DNA of 64,000 nt from Allolobophora icterica (taxonomy: Eukaryota > Annelida > Clitellata > Crassiclitellata > Lumbricidae), in NCBI GenBank assembly GCA_963556255.1, contig OY744604.1, positions 70,820,390 to 70,884,389 of the forward strand, read 5' to 3'. Shown here in pieces: positions 36,501 to 49,000 of the stretch. How positions within the stretch are numbered: position 1 is the stretch's first letter; every line of letters starts with the position of its first letter. The translations under genes and the position numbers were made by a program. The notes beneath the pieces were generated by a model, which was given only the letters and a program-made list of their open reading frames with translations, was not told the origin of the DNA and did not search any database.

Positions 36501-39500
36501 TAAAATTCGGAATATTTAGTTTCTTCGCAGCATCCAATAATTCAAAATTCGTTAACGGATGATTTGGAAGAACTACACCATCGACATCGATTTGTTTAAC
36601 GCTCATTTTATATTAGAGAATAATGACCATATGCTAAAGTATGGACACCGTCTTGCTGAATCACTCGTTTATCATCGTCGGCTGAAAGAGCCACCTTGTT
36701 GATTTCTTCGGTGTAGATTTCGTGAAGGTGGGATCGAATGACATTCATCTTTCTCGATTGTTCTCGTTTGGTGAACAAGCAGTCTCTGTAATCTTCGTGA
36801 GTGATAGATTTCTTGACGACGTTCTTCTTAACACCTTTACATTTCTTATGGTCTACTCCAGCCATCTTGTACGAATACAACTTCGACCTCAACCAACGAA
36901 TTCTTCGATCTGTTTTCCCGCTGCCTCGTCTTTGAACATACCTATAACCTTTTTATTAATACCAGTTTCTATACCGGATGGATGGTCCTTAGGATAGTCG
37001 CTAGTATCGAACCTGCTTCTAATGTCAGGCGCTATATCGGCGTAGAAGTCTTCGGTCTTAATTTCATAAGCTAGAGAATCCGTATCCGTAAAAAGTAACT
37101 TTGCTCTATCTTCGTACTTTTTCTTGATGTAATTATAATGAAATTCGTACATAATCGTCTTGCTTAAATCTAAAATACACATACCGAGATATATAGGTTT
37201 GTTGTAATATAGTTTCGTGCGTTTCATATGAATGGCGATTAGGTTTTCATCAAAAATAGTTCGAGTGTCGTAGCTCGTTTTCGCCGCTAGTTTTATAGCT
37301 TGCTTCTCGCTGGAAACTAGTTTTATGTCTACTCGAGATTCTATATTTTCACACGTCTTCCCAAACACACTATTATTCATTAGTTTGAAAAAGTCTTTCT
37401 CGAAATCGTTGGTGGCTCTGGTCCTCAGGCTGGTATTTAGATCGATATATTTTTTCAGCCAGGCACTTTCTTCAAACTTAATTCCACGATGAATTTTGGT
37501 TATCTTCAAGCCTAGGCTTTCGTACAGCTTTAGATTTTCGTAATGGACTATGTACTTTACTTTATCGTTCAGGTTTGGAATGAGTTTAGGCACAGTCGAA
37601 GATTCGGGTGTAATATTCTCAGGAGCAAGAGGGTAGTCGTTGTGAAGATCGTGCAAATCTCTTCGGTATTCCAGGTCCACTTCTAATATACTCGGCGTTG
37701 ATCTCCAGTCGTTTAGCTCATCATTACCCATCCACCGGAACCCGTGAGTTGGTAGATTCTTACACATAGCCCCTCCGTACAAATTGTTAGCGTCTAAATA
37801 GGTTATAAATGATGAAGGCTTGCTGTCATCAAACGAGGGCATGTACTTATTGTTCGCCTGCCCGTAACGATGTGAAATGGTACTAACACCGCCTCTTATC
37901 CCGTGTTTAACCATTAGTATCATATCGTAATCGCTCAACAACTCCAACTCTACTCCAGTCAACTTTAATGCGGCGTCCCAAGCAAGACCTGGAGAAGTAT
38001 AATACCAAGCGCGGTCTAGACCATAGTTCTCGCAGCACACGTCTCTAAAATTCTCAAACACGTCGGCGAGCAGGAGAACATCGGACAGGTTATATAAATC
38101 GTGGTATTCTCTAAACGTTTTAAATCCGAATTCATTCCATACCACCCGTGCATGGTTGTAGTCTTCATCGCTAATGTCTGAGTCGTTAAGTCTCGAATAG
38201 AATGCCGACTTCGGTGGTAGTTCTGTTTCGTTCAGGCGATCGATGGAATCAACGTGATCGTAAGGATACGCTCCTTTTCGAAGCAAGAGATCGAGCTGAT
38301 TACCAGAGTTCTGCTTGCTTATATTTTTACACTGGTCTTTGCTTAGGTTCCTCGATAAAGCGTCGAGACTCGAAGCCATAAATCGAAAACTATCGATGAA
38401 ACGTAATTCACGTTTAACCTCTACTTCCTTATCTTCTTTACCCACAAACTTATCAACTACAACTTCTCTACTAAATGAGATGTACTTTTCTTCGTTGCAA
38501 GGAATGCAGTTAATCTTTTCATTATCATCGCCTCGTAGTTTCTTTACGAATAAATGACTGTCGTATCCGGATAAATTATGTAGCAGTACTGGTATAAACT
38601 TAGGGACTCTATAACGTAGATTACAAATGTTATGAGCGGCCCCTCTATATTTTCCAGTTAAATGACAGTGGTCTCGAACTCGATCATCGTCTAGTTCGCC
38701 TTCGCAAATGTGGCAAACAGTAGCCGAGTCGTATAGCTCCTTGTCTTCCTTCCCGAATATCATATCTTTTGGAAAGTTAAATCGCTTGTAAATATCTTTT
38801 ATATCGTCTATAAGAGTGTCTATAAATAGCTGCGCTACATCATCGCCTTCGTTCTTAGCTGTGAACATTACGGGGGCTTTCGAATATACGTCATCATCGA
38901 AACATTTTATGTAATAACAGAAAGAACTTGGAACGTGTTTTTGGTATTTGTTTGTGTAGGACGTGTTAGGATCTGGTTGACAAGTGTCTATAGGTTTAAT
39001 AAAACTTTCGAAATCGGCGTAAACTACAAAGGGGACCCTCATCTTTCTATAATAATCTTTAAAACTCAACATAGTTCCTGGTTCGGGGAGAACTATCTTT
39101 TGCGCCTCGTGTTGGGAACAGTACTCGGTGTGTCTAGTAAGGTATTCTATTCGTGTATAACCGGTTAAACATCTTTTGCAATAGTACATCGAACTATGGT
39201 TATGTTCCGTTCGTGTCGACATCAATCTGTTAAAGTTCTTTATCCAACAATAATGCTTCTTTTCTCCGTCAGAAATGAGTAATAGATCCACACACCGATC
39301 GTTCTCGTGCTTTGATAAATATAGTGGGAACAGGTTAACATCTTTCTCATAACCAAAAACATTAATACTAACATTATTATTCCTCTCAAACTTACTTATC
39401 ACGTTAGCATCCGCTGCTACTGGGAATTCGATGCCGGACCAATTAAGTTCCTCAGACTGCTTGATTAAGACTTTCGTAATGTTTTCTGAATCTCTCACAA

Positions 39501-42500
39501 CAGGGTTTAAGGCTCTCGTTACGCACCACTTGAAACATTCTTCGTCTTCGTTCTTCATATTAATAATTCCCTTTTTACTCGCCAACTCCTTCGGTAGTGG
39601 AATGTAAGAACTACCTTTCAGCGGTTTATAAACAACCGTGTTGATTTCTAATTTTTGAACCGCTCTGAGTCGCCAGTTACTACCACGCATCTGGAAGGTA
39701 GCCATCGACTCAATAATTTTATCTTTCGCGTTGTTATAAATTTCGTTTACATCGGTGGAGTCTAGAATCACCTCAGTCCTTGAAACGAATGGAAAATCTT
39801 TGGAATCTGCTTCTCCAGTCTTCATATCAACGCGCTCCATTGTGCAGGTAAGGACAAAGTTGGTCTTTGTCTGACGATTTTTCAACAACAAGTCGACCGC
39901 CTGTGCTCGAACGGCGTTAAGAAAAGATGTGGCATCGATACCCTTAGCCCCCTCTACCGCGTATTGTTTCGTGAAGCCTTTGATGGCCGAAGCCGTTTGA
40001 TGAATTTCAAACTTTGGTTTATTAATTATTTTCCTAAAATATGAAGTAATTTTTGTTTGCATTACTCCAAAATTCTCCTTTACGATTTTCATTGGTTGCT
40101 TAGGTATGTTCCTTTCAATCACCTTAGCACATGTATCAATCGCTGACATAGTTTTGTCGTAAAGTTTTCGTGCTGTTGAGGTTGGCGTGGGTGTTTGTGT
40201 TGGGATTTCAATCTGCAAACTGGTATTAGGTGAGGTTGGCGCAAAATGTGAGGGGATTAGTGTTTGAGCCTCGTTAGCTTCAATTTTAGCAATCAACTCC
40301 GCTTTCCGCAGTCTCGTATATCCAGCCAAGCCGCTCTGCTTGGCGATTTTTCTTAGTTCAATAACAGTTTTCTTCGAGTATTCCATTTTATATTGGGGTG
40401 GTATTCCTTTAAGCTGTTTTAAGAAAATATTTTCATACATTTTATATACACAAGAAAAAGTTTGTGATGATGATAATGATGTAAGACGACGATGGTTGGA
40501 CGACCTCGACACTCGGGTCTATGACGCCTGTAAAAGAGATTCATTGTTCTATCGTTGTCATATGCTGAGGCTGTATGAATGTTCATCGTATGATATCACG
40601 CGGATTCGTTTACGTATTGCTCGAAGGCGAAACAACCACATATGGCTAGTTTTTTGCCCGTTTACTGCGTAGTTAATTTCAACGAATGCGGCGTCGCCCT
40701 ATGAGGGGCTTGTGGGGCATTATACCCCATGTCTATAGGTTCGTACACGCAGGCTTGGCGTTTTACCTAGTTATTGGGTGATTTTATTTTTCCCCTGTCT
40801 GTAGGTTCGTGCACGCTGAGGATTTTTAACCTATGCTACTGGTTAGAGATCGTTTTCTAACCTATAGGAGAGGATTCGAACCCAGGATTAGGTTAAAATC
40901 GCCAAAATCGCCAGCTGCCGATCTTTCTATCTACTCTCTCTTTTAAGTATTTATCACTAAAATCTTCGGCAGCATATATTGAAAAGACCAAACCTAAAGA
41001 CCTACAGATATGATGTTCTCTTGAAACTCTGACACCGTTCTTAACATAACATAACATAACATAACAAGGGTTTTAAGTGGTTCAGAAGACGTGTAGTCTG
41101 TGTTAGAACCACTGCAAATTTACCTCGAACTCTTAATAGCCCAATTTTCCTAGCTTCTTCTTAAAAGCTGTTATAGTGTCCACTGAGACAGTACTATCGT
41201 CCAAACCATTCCACAGGTCTACAACTCTTGCACTAAAGAATTTCTGCCCTAATGTTCCCTTCGGCCTCTTAAATAATTTATACCTGTGTCCCCGAGTTGC
41301 CTTGTTCGGTGCTAATTCAAAGAACCTCTCCCACTGCAGTGCTTCCTTTCCAGTGATTATCTTATAAGCTTCAATCAGATCTCCTCTGCTCCTCCTTTTC
41401 TCCAATGTTGTTAGTCCACACCTTTTCAACCTTTCTTCATAGCTCAGATCCTTGTAGCCCCAAATCATTTTCGTAGCTCTTCTTTGTACTTTCTCCAGTT
41501 TTTCCATGTCCTGTTTCAGGTATGGATTCCATACCTGGATGCAGTATTCCAACTGTGGCCTAACCAGTGATTTGTACAACCTTATTATTATATCTTTGTC
41601 TCTGGTGACTATTGTCCTTTTTATCATACCTAAAGTTGAATTAGCCTTTTTTGCTGCTTCAGCACATTGCCTTGAAGGTTTTGCACTCTTGTGCATAATC
41701 ACTCCCAAGTCCCTTTCTTCATCACTCACTTTCAACACCGTGCCTCCCATTTCATATGAAAACTCGTTGTTTCTCCTCCCCATATGCATCACTGAGCACT
41801 TTTCCAAATTGAAGAGCATTTGCCAGTCTTGTGACCATCTGAACATTCTTCTTAGATCTTCCCGCAGTATCTCTGCTTCTTCTTCATCATCCACTGTTCT
41901 ACATAGTTTTGTATCATCCGCAAACTTAGAAATTTTAGATAAAATCCCATCGTCTATGTCATTAATAAAAAGTACGAAAAGCAGTGGCCCAAGCACTGAT
42001 CCTTGTGGCACCCCACTTAGCACTGTCGTCCAGCCAGAATGTTTATCACCTATGCCCACCTTTTGTCTTCTACCTGATAACCAGCTTTGAATCCATCTTA
42101 GTACCTGCCCTCTAATCCCACCTGCTTGTAACTTTTTGGCCAGCCTTACATGAGGTACTTTGTCAAAAGCTTTGGCAAAATCTAAGTAAATTACATCTAC
42201 AGGTTTTCCCTCGTCAATCCTCTCATAGACCTCGTCAAAGAACTCCAACAGATTTGTCAAACACGAACGGCCTTTGGTAAATCCATGTTGACTGCCCTTT
42301 ATAATATCATGCTCATTCAAATGTTTCACTATGTTATCCTTGATAATTCTTTCCATGACCTTGCACACCACACTGGTTAAACTGACTGGTCTGTAATTAC
42401 CTGGTTCACTTCTATTTCCCTTTTTAAACAGTGGCACTATGAGTGCATCCTTCCATTCCCGTGGTACCTCTCCAGTCTGCATTGATTTATTGAAGATCTG

Positions 42501-45500
42501 GGCTAATGCCTCTCCAATTTCCTCCCTCACTTCATGTAAAAATTTTGGATGGAGTTCATCTATGCCCGGACTCTTGTCGGTTTTAAGTCTTTTCAGTTGC
42601 TCCACCACATTTTCCTTAGTAAACAGTACCTGTGTTAATCCCTTCTCGCCACAATCTACAAATATTTGTTTGGGCTCAGGTACATTTCCTAATTCTTCTA
42701 AAGTAAACACTGAGCTGAAATATTTATTGAGTACTTCAGCAGCTTCCACATCATCCACTATAACTTCTCCCATTCCTTCTTCTTTTTTCAATGGCCCAAT
42801 TCTGTCTTTCCTCTTCTGCTTACTTCTGACATAGTTGTAGAAACTCTTACTATCCTCCTTTACATTCCTCGATAACTTCTGTTCAAAGTTTTGTATTGCT
42901 TTCTTGTTTGCATTATTGCAGCTGTTTCTTTTATTCACATACTTGTTTCTTAACTTCTCAAGTCTGGCAACACTCTCTTGATCCAAATCCAGTCCCTTCT
43001 TTGTTTCCTTCTTCAACTTCTGTAAATTCTTCCATGCTTTGTGCTTTGCCCTTCTCTTTCTTTGAACCTCACGTGTTATCCAAGGCCTCTTCTTATTGGT
43101 TCTTTTGTGCTTCGGTATGTTTTCTTCGATAATCTCCCTCATACGTTCTCTGAACTTCTCCCAAGCATCATTCACTCCCATGCCCTTTATTTCACTTACC
43201 AAATCCCTTTCCTTCAGCATCTTCCTAACTAATTCATAGTCTGCCTTAAAGAAATTGGGTCTTGTCACATAGGCTTTTACTTCTTGGGTCTGCTCCATTA
43301 CTAATTCCCATCTCACAACCTGATGATCACTAGTACTAAAATGCTCCCCCACACTCACATTCTCAACCATATTTTCATCCGATGTTAGCACTAAGTCCAA
43401 AATGTTGTCTCCCCTCGTTGGCTCCATGACATGCTGCTGCATAAAGCTGGCATTAACAAAATCCATGAAAATCTTATCTTTTTCTCTCCCCTTCCATTTT
43501 TTCCCAATCAATATGGTAGTTGAAGTCCCCATAATCAAGGACGTTTCCTTATTGGCCATTTCTAGTAGTTTGCATAATCCTTGGTAATCTTCTTCATTGG
43601 CATCTGGTATCCTATAGCAAACTCCTAGAATCATCTTAGATTTTTTTAATTGAATTTCACACCAGACACTTTCTTTGAAGGTCTCGTTCTTCATATCACC
43701 TCTCTCTACTGCATTAATGCTGCTCTTAAGATACAGCAAAACCCCTCCAGCCCCATGCCCAACTGGTTTCTGGTTAACACGATCCATTCTAAATAATTGG
43801 TATCCATCTAAAGCTAATTCACTGTCCATGATCTCCGGTTTTGTCCATGACTCTGCTATTCCAATTATGTCTGGTGATTCCTTATCTGCATACAATTCCA
43901 ATTCTGCTCTCTTTGTAATACTTACTATACTCCTCACATTTGCAAACATACATTTTAAAATTCTACTACTTCCCATTTCCTTGCATCTCCTATCTTCACT
44001 ACTGCTGGCTTCTGTTTTTTGTAGCTTTTTATCTTTATTTGTTTGACAGTTAGCGAGTTCATTTACTGCACTAACTGTCTTCCCACCAAGTTTAAAGTCT
44101 TCATCATCCCAAAGACTTGCCTCGCAACCATGTCTGCACCTCGAGCATTCAGATGCAGACCATCTCCCCCCAAGTACCCGCCTTTCCATGGGTTGAAGTC
44201 AACCTCCCAATATCTAACCTCCTCCTGCTTGCACATCTCCTTCAGCCTTGTATTGATTTCTACTCTCTTCTCTTCTAGGGCATCACTGATATCCTGCCTA
44301 GGCAAAATACCCATGACAACAACTTCCCCTTGTCGGTCCTCCTTCAACCCTTTCATCATTGCTTCATAGCTGCTCAAAATTTCTTCTTTTTCTTCCATTC
44401 GGAGGTTATTTGTGCCAACTTGCACTATAACCGTATCCTCCAGCTCTGCCTTTTGCTTGATTTCTGGGAGCATTTGCTCTATTCGAGCCCCTGGCTTGCA
44501 GATGGATCTGAACCCTGCACGGTGCATCTGCAAATTCTTTCCAACATGCCTTACTAGGGAATCTCCCACCAAAACCACCTTCCGTTGTCTTTGCCTGGGT
44601 GCGCTCTTGGCTGATTTTTGCTGCTTCAGCTGCTCAGATGGCCTGTCCTTTGGTTTCTCTGCCGGCCTAACCTTTGGGTCCTGCACCATATCGACGCTCT
44701 CTTTTTCATCGCTGCCTTTTCCCATTGAATCCTCTTCAGGTTTCCTAGTCTGCTCCAAAGCCGTGAGGCGCTGCAGCAAAACCTCCAAGCATTTCCTATC
44801 TGCCTCCGACCTTTTCTTTTCTTCCTCTAGACTTTCCTTCACTTCCTCCAAACTTATCTCTAAGCAAAACACTCGCGTGCACTGCATGCACGTGGCGCCG
44901 GTCTCATCCCCAAAACTATCTTTCGCTCCGTACATGCCACAACATGTGCACACAATGATGTCGCTTTTCTTCAGAGACATTTTCTTTTTGCATCTTCAGG
45001 TCGAAATACTCGCTTACTCACTCTGTTATGCTAAAGCTATTTAATATATGCTTCTACTCGACTGCCCTCTGTTATCGTTCCCTTGATCTAACGCAACACG
45101 CTAACGCCTTTCTATTCTAAATCTACTTCAATCTACTTCAATCTACTTCAATCTAGCTTCAAGTCACTAACGCTCCTTGCACAAAGAATTATGCACGATC
45201 TACCAAAACAATTTCTGTCACAAAATCAAAAATTTAGGCAAATTAGACAAAAATGTCCACTTATCTGCAAAATGCGACCTCTCTCTCGAAACCGGAAATC
45301 TTCTAATATGCCTGTTTTCAGAAAACGATCATTATTTTTCCGACTTCAGACCTGGAGAAATCTTAAAACTTCAAGAAGGAGTAATAAGTGCAAGTATTAA
45401 ACCAAGAGATCAACCGAAATCGAAAAGACAAGCAGCCTCAAATAAGAATGCACAGGTAATTAGATGAACATTCTTCTGATGCTGAGATTACCCTGACCTG

Positions 45501-45988
45501 TTTCAAAAATGCCTTTGAATTTACTGTCGCGTATTGTTGCGTAGTGATCTCGAGTAAGTCATTAGAACACACAAGAGCTTGATGCATATTCATTAAGTAA
45601 ATGCGCTATATAGGCTAAGTATAACTGACAAACAACGATTAAGCATAATATTTTTGAGAGTATTAGGCCTATAAAAGTTAATTAAAACTTTCATAGTGAT
45701 GCAATATTCCAGATTTAGCAAAAGCAGCTTGATTTTGTTATTTGGAAACCCCGAGTGAAGGAACCAGCTTAGTTTCTCAGCAGTTTTCGCTTTGACTCTC
45801 AATGGTTGTCTTACTTCAATCAATATATCAATCAATTTTCATTGCCACAATATTGCACACATACATACATATTGCCTAAGCTATGGTTGAATAGTTGGTT
45901 TGGTTAAGTTAAGATCAGCAAAGTTATTATTTATTAACTTTCTTTATAAAGTTGTGTATTTAGACCAAAAAATACCATTCTTTAAGTG

Positions 45989-46051
<63 letters not shown>

Positions 46052-49000
46052 TCTTCGTTTATTAATCCACTCTGACAATTACGCACTAAGATTACAAGAT
46101 ACAGTAGTAACAGATGATAACAGCAAGTTTAACAGGAGTTGAATTTAACTACTGCTCATTTTACTGACGCCATGTAGGGAATGGAAGGCCGAATCTGCCT
46201 GATGGGCAGTGTTTAATCTAGACGTCTTTGGGGGAATGTCCCCCAGGATTTATGTTCCCCCCCAGAGGCCAGCAATATTACAATGTAGAGACCTTTAGGG
46301 GAGGAAAATTTCCCCCCCCCCCAACGATACATGTGGATACATGGTCCCCCCAGAGAGATGAATTCCTAAAAAAAAGTCATGAACCTTTTTCAGAGAGTAA
46401 TAGCTATAGAAAAAGTTACAAATCGGGCGAAGGACTAAAAAAGGTCATCAACTTTTTTTGAAGATGAAATTAGGAAAAGTGAAAGGTCAGAAACTTTGTA
46501 AAGGTGGATTAAAAAAATCTTGTGTAAATTCTTTGCTCCCCCCAGAAACCTTGTTTCCCCTCCCAGAAGAGGGGGACTAGATTGAACACTGCCTGATGGG
46601 GCTAGCGGGTATCTAACCCGCGTCCTTCTTATCTTCGTGCCAACAAGTTACCATTCAACCATCTCCCCGTCCCGTAAGAATAGTAGGTTGATGGTTTGTA
46701 AGAAGATTACAATGGGTGGGTTGTTGTATTACAGGAATATCCTTGGACCGGTTATATGTATGACGCATTGCAGATACTGGTCAGCGCTCTGCATAACGAA
46801 TTTATCAACGGACGAAGTATTTATTTCAACAACAGCCACGCCGTTAGCTATACACGCGGAGTCAAAGTAGCAAGTAACTATCTTGATCAGATCCCACAAT
46901 AAATATCTTGAATACAAACAGAATTTTAAATCATGAAATTGTGAAGCTAGAACGGTGAATTTTAAATCAACCTGAAGATAGTAGGCCTACTGTATTTCGA
47001 GAGATTGTCATTGCTAAAGACGTTTTCAACGTTTCTTTGTACGGTAGGATTTTTGTAAGAAAAGATTTCTCCATCAACATTGCATCCGCAGATAGTAAAT
47101 GGAATAAAAATATGCACTGCTATATGTCATATTATATTCAAGTATTCAAATGGTATATGTATCAAAATATTAATATACCAAATACACACTCGTTGTCAGA
47201 GCTAAATGAGCTATAGTGACATCTAACCCATCATTTCGTCAAACAGCAAATTCATCTGCGTATACCTAATCAGCCATTAATCGTTACTAAATAAAACGAC
47301 CATAACTTCAGCACAGCCAGTCAATCCTAATTTCATACACAGCACAGTCAGTTAAGAGGCTACAGAGGTTTAAAGTTAAAGTTTTAAAGAAGCAAAATAA
47401 GTCTTCTGAGTGAATTATTGATTGTCTGCTATGTATAATTATGTATCATTGCATAGCCAGAGGCAAGAGAAGCAATGGCGACAACGCAGGGGGAGTGGCA
47501 CAATACAGGTTTCAGGTGATCCAGTCAGGTCGTGCTCTTGACATCTCGAACTATTTCATGGTCGGCAGCAGTGACATTCCAAAGATTGACTTCAGCCAGA
47601 CATCGAAGATAGAATGGCCGAACAATGTCGTTCCTACAGACTTTCACTGTCATAATTGTGATGACGATGGGTCTAAATCGCGAGAACCAGGTTTCAGTAA
47701 GTTCAGAAACCGAGATTATCGCATTTTATTACAACTGTATTTGATATTACGCTCCTTCTCAAAGTTCAGAAGTGCACGCACGACCATACGACTGAAATCG
47801 ATGGCGCTGAGTAATTGTGAGTGAAGGACTTGCTCAAATGACCGCGTGAGGGGAGGCTCGAGCCCGAGCTCTCCGAGTTACAGGTCGATCGCTGTATCAC
47901 CAGGCATTTCGGACACCGTGCAGAAACAGCGACTGTTCTGTCGAAATGAACAGAATTGATTTAGTTGATAAACTAAATGGTTTACTAGCTGCTTATTGCA
48001 CATGTTTTTTTATCCTTGGCAAACGCGCCATTGAAAGATTCCTAGAAGAGCTGTGTAAATGGTCGAAGAGATCAGGGCATGTTTTAATGAAAATTTATCA
48101 CTGCACATGGTAAACGCCGGAGCGCATAAAAATCATAAATAGTTATGAATTACAATTCTTTTCGTGCACAAACATCGGTTAACAGCCTTTCATCACTGCA
48201 CATTTTGTGTATCATTGCACGTTAAAACAATCCCTGGAAGAGATGTTTTAGAGCAGATGAAATTGTATCAAAACATTCGAAGTAAATGTATTTATTAATT
48301 GTTTCTTTCCAGGCTACAGCGCTGCAGGAATTCTTACATATATCTGCATCTCAGCAGCAATCTTCTTCCTCGTTTTTACTACAATCTTCATGATACGGAG
48401 GTTAGTAATTATTGCCTGGTAATGCGAATAAGAGCATTTGGGACGCGATTTGTAGCTAGAATAGGATGAAAAGGAAGGCTTATGGGAAATAGAGGAAAAA
48501 GATAGAGGATAATGTTAACCAGTAGGAGGGGAATCTTGTCTTTCCTTACAAATCGAAATGTCATCCCACGAGGTACACAGATGGCAAACAAATTTCAGTG
48601 GCACTTGACAATGCGTGGGTGGGCAACCTCTTATTGCTTAGGGCCTACTCTATGAGTTTCGCTTTAGTCGGTGCTGCATAAATTGCCAAAAGCATACGTA
48701 CATCTGTGGGTTCAAGCATTCCCAGAATGGTCACTGTATTGTGCTTGAACGGTTGTTCAATATTAAAGCTCTATCAACGGGTGCCTCTATCAATAGGTAC
48801 ACATGAAGTATTCCGTGAATTACAATGATCAGTAAAAGTAATGCATTCGGTTATGCCTTCGAGCCATTACAGAAGTTTGTTTGTTCCAAGATCTACCCTC
48901 ATCAGGAGCATCATGTGCATGTTTATGTGTATCCCGCTATCTTTTCCACAGTTTCGTTCCAGTCGCTAAGAAGGTAGGCCCTACATTAACTTCGCTAGTT

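Larger units (their letters stand above)
24976..40935. mobile_element. Polinton/Maverick element, complete 15.96 kb
   Basis: Self-synthesising DNA transposon with a virus-like gene set, bounded by 274-bp TIRs and a 6-bp TSD. It carries retroviral-type integrase, protein-primed PolB, adenain-type protease, FtsK/HerA-type packaging ATPase, a double-jelly-roll capsid protein and a penton-like protein, the defining set. Genes lie in three blocks: left minus strand (26,204-28,412), central plus strand (28,443-34,991) and right minus strand (35,106-40,440). Two genes are frameshifted and integrase lacks a clear ATG, while the TIRs differ at only one base. It lies within a receptor intron with no sign of exonisation. 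Confidence 0.97.
41040..45170 (-). mobile_element. CR1-like LINE, near full length
   Basis: Minus-strand non-LTR retrotransposon with two overlapping ORFs and a short 3' UTR ending in about five (TTATG) units at 41,042-41,066 (read on the minus strand). Such short tandem tails are typical of CR1/L2-like elements. The 5' end is not sharply defined. A 10-bp repeat (ATCTACTTCA, four units, 45,121-45,160) lies in the presumed 5' region. It starts only about 100 bp from the Polinton's right end, within the same receptor intron. Confidence 0.85.

Noticed and set aside
36608..36892. Separate 94-residue gene downstream of PolB
   Set aside because: It matches the conserved C-terminal block of Polinton PolB and has no promoter box of its own, so it is the frameshifted end of PolB.
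41176..45044. Plus-strand frames of 60-210 residues across the LINE
   Set aside because: Antisense shadows of ORF1 and ORF2, with no domain of their own.
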